A stretch of DNA of 64,000 bases, taken from positions 52,991-116,990 of the forward strand of contig NZ_JANCOC010000006.1 in the NCBI RefSeq assembly GCF_024294905.1, in the 5' to 3' direction. The position numbers and the translations under genes were made by a program. The notes under the pieces were generated by a model. The model was not told the DNA's origin and did not search any database. It saw only the letters and a list, made by a program, of their open reading frames with translations. The stretch is from Rothia gullae (GTDB lineage Bacteria > Actinomycetota > Actinomycetes > Actinomycetales > Micrococcaceae). This document shows, piece after piece, positions 36,801 through 46,170 of this stretch (positions within the stretch are counted from its first letter, which is position 1; every line of letters starts with the position of its first letter).

Positions 36801-37721
36801 GCCGCTGAGAGCGCATCTGTGGCTCCCGGCCTAGCTGGTGCTCTTGCCGCAGCTGCCGCAGTGGGCACCGCCGGCGCCGCTATGAAGGCTACCGAGGTAA
36901 AGGCATCTGAAGTAAAGGCATCTGAGGCGAAGGCTACCGGTGCTCAGGAAGAGCCCGCTGAGAAGGTCGCTGAGCTCAAGACCGTTGAGGTGACCCCCGC
37001 GGCTAAGATTGATGAGGCTCCCGCAGCGGTTGTGCCCGCCTCCGAGGCTGCCGCTCAGACTGCAGAGGCAACAGAGGTGGCACCCGCTGCGGCGACCACC
37101 CCGGTTGTCCTGCCGGAGAGCACCCCGGCAGGTATCTCCTCCAGCATCTCGGCATCCGCGCTGAGCGAGCTCAACCAGCTGCCCACCATCGTGGCTGAGC
37201 CGGACACTCCCTCCGCTACGGTGCAGAGCCCGCTGGTTCCCTCGGAGACTCAGCTGGCAACCGGCAACCTGGTTCTGACCGAGGCTCAGGTCGCTCAGCG
37301 TCTGGCTCCGGTCGTCGAGCACCTCTTCGGCGAGAACGGCACCGCAAAGGATGCCACCACCGTGCTGATTCGTGTACGTGCCCTCGGCTCCTACTACGAC
37401 GCCCTGACCCACGTGCGTCGCAACGGCTTCTGGGAGCAGGTCCGTACCTTCGAACTGATTCCCGAAACCCTGTTGGACATCCCGGCGCTGAAGACCGACT
37501 CGTACAGCGAGGGTGAGGGCTCGCCGCTGGCTATGAGCCTGACCTTCACCCCGGGCGTTCCGGTTCAGGCGGCATTCGATTATGCGAATGAGCAGGCGTT
37601 TGTCACCTACCCGCGTCCGCTGGATGCTGAGCGTTACGTTGAGGAGCTGCGCATGTTCCCGCGTCTGGGTTCGAAGATCCCGGCTCATATGATGAGCGCG
37701 CTTTCGCACTGGAACCTCTAA
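33822..37721 (+). CDS. giant acidic Ala/Glu-rich protein
   Basis: A 1299-residue protein of unknown function. The ATG at 33822 is chosen because AGGAGG stands 8 nt upstream; frames opening earlier lack support. The N-terminus MSFFGLGKKKLDEQ is basic. Then come ~600 residues rich in Glu, Ala, Val and Ser, including three EVTEPT units. A first globular segment follows at about 615-720 (YSLAELMRTRGSGTMSLELR ... VDWFAPVAALYTEA), then another acidic stretch, and a C-terminal globular segment of ~150 residues (VLIRVRALGSYYDAL ... SHWNL). Three Ala/Val-rich hydrophobic stretches (near 500, 810 and 1010) are each followed by Lys/Glu-rich segments. No signal peptide or known enzyme motif is seen. The two globular parts look like related alpha/beta modules, perhaps of the YezG/immunity kind, but this is a guess. 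Confidence 0.8.
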   Translation: MSFFGLGKKKLDEQSREEQSAETAKVQKEQVSEDAPKSARLSQKIMEQQQWEDSLRRFVKSESARHQNHDEEQNEEHRAVEDLKRALLHGDEKVEESSATDELTEDQAEEQERRSLLAALGAFPQESEEPVEADQVAQAQDVEEDDAPVAEAAQPATPAFLRDNEESAAEDTSVEAQEPKDAAEDARSQFEEHLRALRAQKTKDAAAEDTAGEAEGREELEIVEIVEAVVEASENKSENAHSVSESAVEEASADTEDSLTVEDMNAARTRAAVTEAQNAGLDNLAATYAARLGITLNSEGETFGEVASDEVAAEDADSAEAAEVTEPTEVTEPTEVTEATAEAPEIFEATEAEETVDLTAVVAEAADPVAAVEEEPIGAVVEAPGLLAAEIAEEENSAEVSVEASAETELMATAAVDEEGSVSVSDTLEADTTEAEGFDAEEENTADLIFDASAVEEPAAEENAVEETAAVETEKETPAPVATATEVEDFVAEATDSAEDEPAKSSSVAPALAAVAAAAVVSAAKAEKAEEKTEEDSSQSVALTAEGIDKKEAEKRKSAAREESAEEPVAELKDTEQKDTAQKLSEDEAELVSESIILSEPLEGAATLPALPEPRALYSLAELMRTRGSGTMSLELRQVDEDMHYRLLHRGREVETGIVVPGVDWFAPVAALYTEAQQAGATWNRVAVSLKPRLGDGLEVHASYLSAVDGQTISESFLLEGAAVEAKPVAIAEATSQDEPQEDAVQTVDSVEADREAIERELEAELAEKQAANEAEATAEVAEEPVIETAEEDASAGLLTAVGLAAAGTAVVGSAASAQEKDDVEEAIEAFDEPAQPATQPAQTEFAPVEAEFEHDYENDPVFGAATVESETEKAKESVAEATEVSAEGSDEPDEDMEAALAAIVANAQKKLDAEEVLAAEEQKAAAPVVAESFTLDRTQPVEEAAEEPVTESAEEPALPAFLDDSKLLPEKEASVASAEASPEEPALVDVEPAAESASVAPGLAGALAAAAAVGTAGAAMKATEVKASEVKASEAKATGAQEEPAEKVAELKTVEVTPAAKIDEAPAAVVPASEAAAQTAEATEVAPAAATTPVVLPESTPAGISSSISASALSELNQLPTIVAEPDTPSATVQSPLVPSETQLATGNLVLTEAQVAQRLAPVVEHLFGENGTAKDATTVLIRVRALGSYYDALTHVRRNGFWEQVRTFELIPETLLDIPALKTDSYSEGEGSPLAMSLTFTPGVPVQAAFDYANEQAFVTYPRPLDAERYVEELRMFPRLGSKIPAHMMSALSHWNL
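34788..34841. repeat. three 18-bp tandem repeats in the acidic protein gene
   Basis: GAGGTTACTGAGCCTACC at 34788 and 34806 is identical, and a third copy at 34824 differs at two positions. They encode EVTEPT units. Confidence 0.9.
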
Positions 37722-37734
37722 ACCCTTGTAAAGT

Positions 37735-37773
37735 GCGCCGCGCTGGCTCCCCGTGTGGGGGTCGGCGCGGCGC
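37735..37773 (+). terminator. GC-rich hairpin between the acidic protein and mazG
   Basis: GCGCCGCGC (37735-37743) pairs with GCGCGGCGC (37765-37773), with CTCCCC/GGGG inside. There is no strong T-tract, so read-through into mazG is possible. Confidence 0.6.
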
Positions 37774-37809
37774 GCTATGTTTGTCATTTTTTCGATGAGG
37801 AAGATTGTT

Positions 37810-38556
37810 ATGACTGATACCCCTAATACTCCTGAGGCTTCTGCGGCGCAGAACGTTCAGGACACTGCCACCCGCGCGGCTGAAGCTTTTGGCACCCTGG
37901 TGGAAACCATGGCGTTGCTGCGTGCACCGGGCGGTTGCCCGTGGGATGCTGAGCAGACTCACGCCTCCCTAATCCGCTACCTGGTGGAGGAAGCCTACGA
38001 GGTTGTTGAGGCGGTAGAAACCGGTGGAGAGCCGAATATACCGCTCCTGTGTGAGGAATTGGGCGACGTATTGCTACAGGTGGTGTTCCACTCCGATATT
38101 GCTGCGGCAAACCCGCAAGGCTTCGACATTGTGCAGGTGGTTGAGGGCCTGGTGCAGAAGCTTCGTTCGCGCCACCCCGACGTGTTCACGGCTGAGTCTG
38201 AGGGCTCTTCGGAGGCGCCTCGCACCGCAGCTGAGCAGCAGGCGGCGTGGGATGCGTTGAAGAAGAAAGAGAAGAGTGACCGTGGTGCGCTGGACGGTAT
38301 TCCGCCGCATCTGCCGGCGCTCGCTATGGCTGAGAAGACTGCTGTGAAGGCACGTAAGGCGGGTATTATCCTGCCGCCGGAGCCTACAAGCATGGAGGAC
38401 GACCTGCGCTATATGCGCAATGAAGAGGATTTCGGTGAGCTGCTCTTTGCGTTAGTGAGCCGCGCACAGCGTAATGGTTTGGATCCGGAGCGTGCCCTGC
38501 GTTCGTACACTCGCCGATACATTACTCAGCACACGCATGATGAGCCGAGCTACTAG
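37810..38556 (+). CDS. mazG: MazG nucleoside triphosphate pyrophosphohydrolase
   Basis: A cytosolic house-cleaning enzyme hydrolysing noncanonical NTPs to NMP and PPi, 248 residues. The first MazG domain has GGCPWDAEQTHASLIRYLVEE (about 38-58), with the metal-binding EExxE and EELGDVLLQVVFH (about 80-92) ligands present. The second half (KKEKSDRGALDGIPPHLPAL) is a partial second domain, as usual. The ATG at 37810 follows GAGGAAG at 6 nt. It sits before eno, a common actinobacterial order. Confidence 0.92.
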   Translation: MTDTPNTPEASAAQNVQDTATRAAEAFGTLVETMALLRAPGGCPWDAEQTHASLIRYLVEEAYEVVEAVETGGEPNIPLLCEELGDVLLQVVFHSDIAAANPQGFDIVQVVEGLVQKLRSRHPDVFTAESEGSSEAPRTAAEQQAAWDALKKKEKSDRGALDGIPPHLPALAMAEKTAVKARKAGIILPPEPTSMEDDLRYMRNEEDFGELLFALVSRAQRNGLDPERALRSYTRRYITQHTHDEPSY

Positions 38557-40207
<1,651 letters not shown>

Positions 40208-40563
40208 TGACGCTTGAAAGCTTATAAGGGGATGCTCTGCTGAACTTCCCTGAACAGACCGGGTCGATCCCGATACATCGTGAGGTAATTCATCACGTCA
40301 TGTATTGTGGGTCGGCCCGGTTTTTCCTTGTCAGAGGCATATAATTTTGGGTATATACTCACTCACACTTCATACTTTCAACTGGTTTAACGCGTCAATT
40401 GACGGCTTAAGCCTATGAGCTAACCGGTGCTTTCTGCTCGGCTACTCGGGTTGTACCTGACTATATTGTGATGTGATTCATGACAGATAGTTACGGTGCG
40501 GCCTTATTTTTATGCCTTGATAGGACACCCAAATCTTTCCACTCTATTTCTTAAAGGACTGTC
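40208..40563. other. AT-rich spacer upstream of the glycosyltransferase
   Basis: After the eno terminator the base composition shifts to AT-rich. A perfect 12-bp palindrome CGTCAATTGACG (40393-40404) flanked by TTAA on both sides looks like an operator. GGTATATACTCACTC near 40351 may hold a -10 box. No gene is seen. Confidence 0.45.
40258..40325 (+). terminator. terminator after eno
   Basis: A long imperfect stem (ACCGGGTCGATCC with GGGTCGGCCCGGT, including G-U pairs), inner CGTGA/TCACG pairing, then TTTTT. Confidence 0.85.
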
Positions 40564-41472
40564 ATGACTGTATGTTTTATGATTCTCGCTCATTCGCGAC
40601 CTTAGCAATTTCTTGAACTAACCAGAATTATTAAAAATTCGGGTGGAGAAACAGTCGCTTTTATTGATAAAAAAGCTAATTTGCAGGAATTTGAAACTGC
40701 TGATGCTCATTTTGTAAGCCGCCGGTTTAACGTTAACTGGGGAGGTTATTCCCTGACACGTGCTATGCAGGTTCTGCTACGTGAGGCTCTGCAAACCTAC
40801 CCCGACGCTCATCACTATATTTTCTTGTCTGGCCAAGATTATCCGGCTCGTCCGCTCACTGAATACATTGAGTACCTAGGCCGAGAAGAGAACCGTGACC
40901 GATGCTGGATGAACTTCTACGCAATGGCACCTGGTACGCAGTTCTACACTGTTTTGAAGTATCCGCGTTCCTACGACTTGAAGGCGCGTTTGGGTAATAA
41001 GGTGTACGCCCTAGTTCAGAAGCTTTGGGACGTATACTACTCTCGTCGGCCTCGCATGAAGTATCCGGTACAGTTTTACCGTGGCTCTTCTTCTTGGGTT
41101 GTTTCTCGTGAAGGAGCACTGGCAATGGTGAAATTCCTTGATTCCAATCAGGGGAAAGCTATGCAGAAGTTCTTGCGGAAAACCCACGTATCTGATGAGA
41201 TTTGGGGTGCTACTGCTCTCCTGAATTCTTCTGCGAAGGAACATGCTACCAACTGGGATACCGATGGTCAGCTTGTTCCTGGAACTATGAAGGAAGAAAA
41301 CAAGGTTTACCACCATTACATTGATTGGGATCCTGAACGCGAGAACCCTGCTCTTCTACATAGTGGTGATCTTGAGAAGATTGATGCGTCAGGCAAGTGG
41401 TTCATCCGAAAAGTTGATGCTGAAAAATCGCAGGATTTGCTCGATATTTTGCGTCAACGACAGGTTTTATAA
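40564..41472 (+). pseudogene. GT14/core-2 branching-like glycosyltransferase with amber codon
   Basis: A 302-codon gene for a putative glycosyltransferase of the core-2/I-branching family, which would transfer a sugar to a surface glycan. AAAGGA precedes ATG 40564 at good spacing. The reading frame MTVCFMILAHSRP is then interrupted by TAG at 40603-40605 and continues in frame with QFLELTRIIKNSGGE and FIDKKANLQEFE. The AHxxPxQ and DKK signatures straddle the TAG, so one substitution (for example GAG to TAG) explains it. Downstream, HYIFLSGQDYPARP, YRGSSSWVVSREG and SDEIWGATALLNS are typical of the family. Without read-through only a TTG at 40681 could restart, losing the first strand. Base composition is clearly more AT-rich than neighbours, suggesting transfer into the eno-ftsB interval. 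Confidence 0.8.
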
Positions 41473-41573
41473 TCCTCAGATTCTGCCTCACCCGTGAAGA
41501 AAAGTGGTGCTACAAACCCGGTAGAATATGAAGAAAGCGTTTAGCGGCACAGAACGGAACGAAGGATAGAGCA

Positions 41574-42263
41574 ATGAGCCAGCGAGCAAACCAGCAGACC
41601 CGGTCGCACTCTACGAGTTCCACTGCACCCGCTCAGGGTGCTACCGCCTCCAACGCGCCGCGTGGCGCTGCGAAGCAAGCCCGCCCCTCCCTGTTGAAGA
41701 AGGCAAGTGCCCTTTTCTTTGGCGTGGGTTTGAGCGAGCGTCACCCTGAACGTGAACGTCAGGCGCAGGCTCGCCGCGAGGAGCGTGCCCGCCGCCGCGC
41801 CGCAGCCCAGCAGAGCCGCGAAGAGGGCGGATACGACGCCCCCGTGGCGGCTCATATGTTCTCTGGTCGCAGCTTCCTGACCGCTGTTGTGGTGGGTGTG
41901 ATTGCGCTCGGTACCGCATACCCGGTGGTCACCTACTTTGACCAGGATCGGGAAATCAAGCAGATCAACGCGCACATTTCCCAGTTGCAACAGGAGAACG
42001 CCCAGCTGAAGGCGGAACAGACCTGGTGGAACGACGACAACTACGTTCGCCAGCAGGCACGTAGCCGCCTCTACTATGTGAATCCCGGCGACACCCCCTA
42101 CGTGGTAACCGGTATTACCAAGGACTCCACGAAGGCGGACGGTACTTCTGCGAACGCGAAGAACGCCCCCGAGGACGCCTGGACCACAAAGATCTGGGAT
42201 TCTCTCGAAAGAACTAGCCCAGCCACCGGCAGGAACCCCCGCCCTGGCAAGCACCCGGCATAA
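41574..42263 (+). CDS. FtsB/DivIC-family septum formation initiator
   Basis: A 229-residue bitopic membrane protein of the divisome. The ~95-residue cytosolic N-terminus is rich in Ser, Ala and Arg (ERQAQARREERARRRAAAQQ). One helix, FLTAVVVGVIALGTAYPVVT, spans about residues 101-120. It is followed by an extracytoplasmic coiled coil (IKQINAHISQLQQENAQLKA) and the family's ARxxLYYVNPGDTPYVV end. GAAGGA precedes the ATG. The order eno-ftsB-DUF501-ppx is conserved in actinobacteria, apart from the glycosyltransferase inserted before it here. Confidence 0.88.
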   Translation: MSQRANQQTRSHSTSSTAPAQGATASNAPRGAAKQARPSLLKKASALFFGVGLSERHPERERQAQARREERARRRAAAQQSREEGGYDAPVAAHMFSGRSFLTAVVVGVIALGTAYPVVTYFDQDREIKQINAHISQLQQENAQLKAEQTWWNDDNYVRQQARSRLYYVNPGDTPYVVTGITKDSTKADGTSANAKNAPEDAWTTKIWDSLERTSPATGRNPRPGKHPA

Positions 42264-42301
42264 GCGGACGAGGTGACCCCTCGTTCCAGAAACTTAGGAT
42301 T

Positions 42302-42901
42302 ATGAGCACCGAAAACACCCTTGAAGAGCTGAAGGCACGCACCCCCGGCGGCTTCGGCGTAACTGTTGAAACCCTGACCCCCACCGAGCAGGACATCCGT
42401 GTTCTCTCCGCGCAGCTGGGCCGTAAGGTCCGCGACGTGATTGAGATTCCGGCACGCTGCGTGTGCGGTAACCCGCTCGTGGCTGCTACCGCGCCGCGCC
42501 TGAGCAACGGTACCCCCTTCCCGACCGTTTTCTACTTGGCGCATCCGGTGATTACCGCTGCTGCTTCCCGCCTGGAGGCGGGCGGCCTGATGTACGAGAT
42601 GACCGACTCGCTGGCTGAAGACGCAGACCTTGCGGCACAGTACGCTGCCGCGCACGAGAACTACCTGGCTGAGCGTGAGCGCATCCGCCTGATCAGCGGC
42701 ACCGAAGAGGTCCCGGAGATTGACGGTATCTCTGCCGGCGGTATGCCGACCCGCGTGAAGTGCCTGCACGCCGTTATCGGCCACACCCTGTCGGTGGGTC
42801 GCGGCGTGAACCCGATGGGTGACCGCGGCCTGGAAGCTATCGCCGAGTGGTGGACCCCCGAGGTCTGCTCCTGCGACCCCGCGTGGCGTGAAGAAGCCTA
42901 A
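42302..42901 (+). CDS. DUF501 family protein
   Basis: A 199-residue protein of the conserved actinobacterial DUF501 family, function not known. Typical are CVCGNPLVAATAPRLSNGTPFPTVFYL (about 55-85) and GMPTRVKCLHAVIGHTLSVG with CSCD near the C-terminus. Conserved Cys and His residues (CxCG, KCLH, CSCD) suggest a metal site. It is 38 bp after the ftsB-like gene and precedes ppx by 152 bp. The extra N-terminal ~30 residues are acidic. Confidence 0.9.
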   Translation: MSTENTLEELKARTPGGFGVTVETLTPTEQDIRVLSAQLGRKVRDVIEIPARCVCGNPLVAATAPRLSNGTPFPTVFYLAHPVITAAASRLEAGGLMYEMTDSLAEDADLAAQYAAAHENYLAERERIRLISGTEEVPEIDGISAGGMPTRVKCLHAVIGHTLSVGRGVNPMGDRGLEAIAEWWTPEVCSCDPAWREEA

Positions 42902-43053
42902 ATATTGGTTCTGGTGCGCCCGCATCGTCTTGAGGGACGGTGCGGGCGCATAATAGATAGAAGAAAGAGCGCCGAAAAGCGAAAATTTTTCGCCTGCGGC
43001 GCTCGTGTTGCCTTTGGCACTGATTGGTATTGAAGACCTGAAAGGAACCCACC

Positions 43054-44007
43054 GTGCGCGTTGGTGCGATTGACTGCGGTACGAACTCTATTCGCCTGCT
43101 GATTGCTGATTCGATTACTGAGGTGGTAGACGGGGTCGAGAAGACCGTCCTGAAGGACGTTGTGCGTGAGATGCGCATTGTGCGTCTGGGCCAGGGCGTG
43201 GATGCGACCGGCTGGCTGGCGCAGGAGGCGCTGGACCGTACTTTCGCTGCGGCGCGTGAGTATGCGCAGCTGCTGAAGGAACACGGCGCTGATTCGGTGC
43301 GTTTCGTGGCGACCAGTGCGACCCGTGATGCGGGTAACCGTCAGGTGTTCGTAGACGGTATCCGCGAGATTTTAGGTATTGATCCCGAGGTTATCAGCGG
43401 GGACGAGGAAGCAGCGCTGTCCTTCGCGGGTGCGGTGCGCGCTGTCGGTTACGGCGATGGCGATACCCTGGTGTTCGACCTGGGTGGCGGTTCGACTGAG
43501 TTTGTGCTCGGTGACGAGTCGGGTGTGAAGGCTTCCCGCAGCGTCAATATTGGTTGTGTGCGTCTGACTGAGCGTCACATGATGAGCGCCCCGTCGACTG
43601 ACTCGCAGATTGCCCGTGTTGAGGCTGATACTGACGAGGCTCTCGATGTGGCGCGTAAGACGGTGCCCCTGCAGGATGCGCGTCGCGTGGTGGCTGTGGC
43701 TGGTACCGCGACCACTGTGGCTGCCGCTGCGCTGGGTCTGGACCGCTACGATTCTGAGGCTATTAACGCTCAGAGCTTCTCGGTGGAGACCGTTCAGAAG
43801 ACTGCCCGTTGGTTGGCTTCGCTGAACCGTACCGAGCGTGAGGAGCTCGGCTACATGCACCCCGGCCGGGTGGATGTGATTGGTGCTGGCGCGACGATTT
43901 ACGCCCGCATTCTGACCCGTCTGAATGAGATGACTGATGGTGCCGTGGATTCGGTGACCGTCAGCGAGCACGACATTCTGGACGGTATCGCTCTGTCCCA
44001 GCTGTAG
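43054..44007 (+). CDS. Ppx/GppA exopolyphosphatase family protein
   Basis: A 317-residue ASKHA-fold phosphatase acting on polyphosphate or pppGpp. ATP/phosphate-binding motifs are AIDCGTNSIRLLIAD (residues 4-18) and VFDLGGGSTEFVLGD (about 140-154). VAGTATTVAAAALGL (about 215) is also typical. The length is that of the short actinobacterial form without the C-terminal HD domain. Start is GTG with AAAGGA upstream. It is in the conserved cluster after DUF501 and before the S8 protease. Confidence 0.92.
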   Translation: MRVGAIDCGTNSIRLLIADSITEVVDGVEKTVLKDVVREMRIVRLGQGVDATGWLAQEALDRTFAAAREYAQLLKEHGADSVRFVATSATRDAGNRQVFVDGIREILGIDPEVISGDEEAALSFAGAVRAVGYGDGDTLVFDLGGGSTEFVLGDESGVKASRSVNIGCVRLTERHMMSAPSTDSQIARVEADTDEALDVARKTVPLQDARRVVAVAGTATTVAAAALGLDRYDSEAINAQSFSVETVQKTARWLASLNRTEREELGYMHPGRVDVIGAGATIYARILTRLNEMTDGAVDSVTVSEHDILDGIALSQL

Positions 44008-44070
44008 GCTTGAGCGCTCGCGCCGTGAACCGATGGTGGTTCACGGCGCGGCTCAGTATGAGGAGTTTTA

Positions 44071-45732
44071 ATGGTTCGTTCTGAGCGTCGGCGCGGTATG
44101 CCTCTGACCGGCTGGTCTTTTGCGCCGTCTTGCGCCTGTGCGTCTCGTGTATTTGGTGTGCGCGCTTCGGTTGGTTCTGACCGAGGCGCTACTCGTCGCA
44201 TCCGTAAGGTTGCAGCTTTCGGCGCCAGCGCCGCGTTGACTCTTCTGCCATTGTGGACTCCGCTGGCGCCTGCTGCCTGGGCGACGGACCCGACCCCTTC
44301 CGCTTCTGCGTCTCTGAGCCCGAAGCGGGAGGTGACGGCGACTCCTTCGCCGTCGGGTACTGCGGTGCCGAAGACTTCTGCGACTCCGAGTAAGGGTACG
44401 TCGACCACGAATGGTGATGATGTTCGTCAGCGTGAGTATTGGCTGAAGGAGTACGGTATTACGTCCCTGTGGTCGCAGGCTGCGGGTAAGGGCGTGACGG
44501 TTGCTGTGATTGATACGGGCGTGGACGGTACCCACCCGGATCTTGAGGGTAATGTTCTGCGCGGTTATGACGCCTCGGGCGTGGGTAGTGAGGATGGCTG
44601 GAAGGGCCTGGGTGCTGAGCCGATGCACGGCACGGAGGTCGCTTCTTTGATTGCCGGTCACGGCCACGATACGCAGGGCTATTCTGCGATTGCGGGTCAG
44701 CCGGGTAAGCCGACCGGGGTGATTGGTGTAGCTCCCGATGCGAAGATTCTGCCGATTTCGCTGAATATGGGTACGACCGGTGGTAAGAGCATTGATGAGC
44801 AGATTCCGGCGGCTGTGCGTTATGCGGTCGATAACGGGGCTCAGATTATTAACATGTCGATTGGTTCAAATAAGACGAGCTGGCCGCAGAGCTGGGATGA
44901 GGCGTTTGCCTACGCTGAGCAGAAGGGCGTGCTGATTGTTGCGGCTGCGGGTAACCGCGGTAGCGGCTTGACGCAGGTTGGTGCTCCGGCGACGATTCCT
45001 GGTGTGTTGACGGTTGGTGGTATTGACCGGAAGAAGGCTATTGCTGAGGGCTCGTCGACTCAGGGCATTTCGATTGTTGTGGTTGCTCCGAGTACGGATA
45101 TGATTGCGGCTGCTCCGGGTAACGGGTACATGATTTGGTCGGGTTCTTCGGCTGCTGCGCCCTTGGTGACGGGTGTTGCAGCGTTGTTGAAGCAGAAGTA
45201 TCCGAAGGAGTCTGCGGCTCAGTTGGCTCAGCGTTTGATTGCTTCGGCTGATGATGCTGGTGTGACGGGTCGTGACCCTTTGTACGGTTACGGTATTTTC
45301 AATCCGCAGGATGCGATGGCTTTGGCGTCGCCTGCGGTGACGGCTAATCCGTTGGGTTCGATTTCTGAGTGGATTGCTGTGCACCGTAAGCAGCAGGTGA
45401 GCGATCCGACTCCTAGCGATGCTGCGCCGGTCCATGAGGAGGGTGAGAGCATTGTGAAGGTGGCTGCGCCGGATGCGCGTCGCCCTCCGGAGGACCGTGG
45501 CTGGTTGCCGCCGGTGATTTTGGCGGCGCTGGTGTTGTGGCTGATGATTATTACGGCTGGTTCGGTGCATCGTTTGCATAGGATGCATGTGAGCGCGGGG
45601 CAGGCTGCGCGGATGGCTCGTGCGGCGGCGCATCATCCGGGTTCTCATCGGGGTGCTCGCCGGGGAACTTGCGGTGTATCAAAGAAGTCTCAACAAGCTG
45701 CGTGGAAGCGTGCTCGCCGGACCTCTCGTTAG
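44071..45732 (+). CDS. membrane-anchored S8 subtilisin-like protease (mycosin-like)
   Basis: A 553-residue exported serine protease. The N-terminal signal is long: a basic start, then AAFGASAALTLLPLWTPLAPAAWA (about 49-72). A Ser/Thr/Pro-rich linker follows. The catalytic triad is Asp in VAVIDTGVDG (about 148), His in MHGTEVASLIAGHG (about 186) and Ser in GSSAAAPLVTGVAAL (about 360). The C-terminus has one helix, PPVILAALVLWLMIITAG (about 475-495), and a basic cytosolic tail. This is the mycosin layout seen with type VII secretion, but no other ESX gene is in the window. GAGGAG precedes the ATG. A terminator follows at 45759-45793. Confidence 0.9.
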   Translation: MVRSERRRGMPLTGWSFAPSCACASRVFGVRASVGSDRGATRRIRKVAAFGASAALTLLPLWTPLAPAAWATDPTPSASASLSPKREVTATPSPSGTAVPKTSATPSKGTSTTNGDDVRQREYWLKEYGITSLWSQAAGKGVTVAVIDTGVDGTHPDLEGNVLRGYDASGVGSEDGWKGLGAEPMHGTEVASLIAGHGHDTQGYSAIAGQPGKPTGVIGVAPDAKILPISLNMGTTGGKSIDEQIPAAVRYAVDNGAQIINMSIGSNKTSWPQSWDEAFAYAEQKGVLIVAAAGNRGSGLTQVGAPATIPGVLTVGGIDRKKAIAEGSSTQGISIVVVAPSTDMIAAAPGNGYMIWSGSSAAAPLVTGVAALLKQKYPKESAAQLAQRLIASADDAGVTGRDPLYGYGIFNPQDAMALASPAVTANPLGSISEWIAVHRKQQVSDPTPSDAAPVHEEGESIVKVAAPDARRPPEDRGWLPPVILAALVLWLMIITAGSVHRLHRMHVSAGQAARMARAAAHHPGSHRGARRGTCGVSKKSQQAAWKRARRTSR

Positions 45733-46170
45733 CGCTGTTTGATGACGTTTTCTGTTCGCCCGGGGCTGACTTTTGAGTTGGCCCCGGGTTTTATTGTTTG
45801 GGGTGGGGTTTCTGGCGGGACAGGCAGTAATAAACGAAAATATCGAACGGACCGCGTAAAAATCGGAAAGGGTTCTTTTGACCGTAACCGGCCTTAAGAG
45901 ATAAACCCTGTTCAGATGCACAAAACTTTTAACTTAGGGCGCGCTCTGAGGTGGCATAGGTGCGAAATTACCTAAACAAAGGCGTAAAATAGAAGACGAC
46001 AGGTATGTGATAGACAGGCTCGTGCTGCTAGCCACTTCGCGTTGCGTAGGACTTCCAGAGCGAGCCGCTTTGTACGTCAGGGGAGCTTTCGGAACGAGCC
46101 GAAAGTTGCACATACCACCCTACTGAAGGGCTACTAAACCTTCGGTACCTAAAGACTAGGAAGTAACAAA
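45733..46170. other. intergenic region before ndh
   Basis: No gene is seen. After the protease terminator it is AT-rich to about 46000, with a TAAAAT that could be a -10 box at about 45985. The following ~170-nt leader contains GGCTCG/CGAGCC and CTTTCGG/CCGAAAG (46086-46092 with 46099-46105) stems, suggesting a structured 5' leader. I recognise no riboswitch class. Confidence 0.4.
45759..45793 (+). terminator. terminator after the S8 protease gene
   Basis: CCCGGGGC (45759-45766) pairs with GCCCCGGG (45781-45788), followed by TTTTATTGTTT. Confidence 0.85.

Noticed and set aside
40681..41472. TTG at 40681 as the true start of the glycosyltransferase
   Set aside because: The upstream ATG has a good ribosome-binding site and the conserved N-terminal motifs lie before 40681, so the shorter frame is a truncated remainder.
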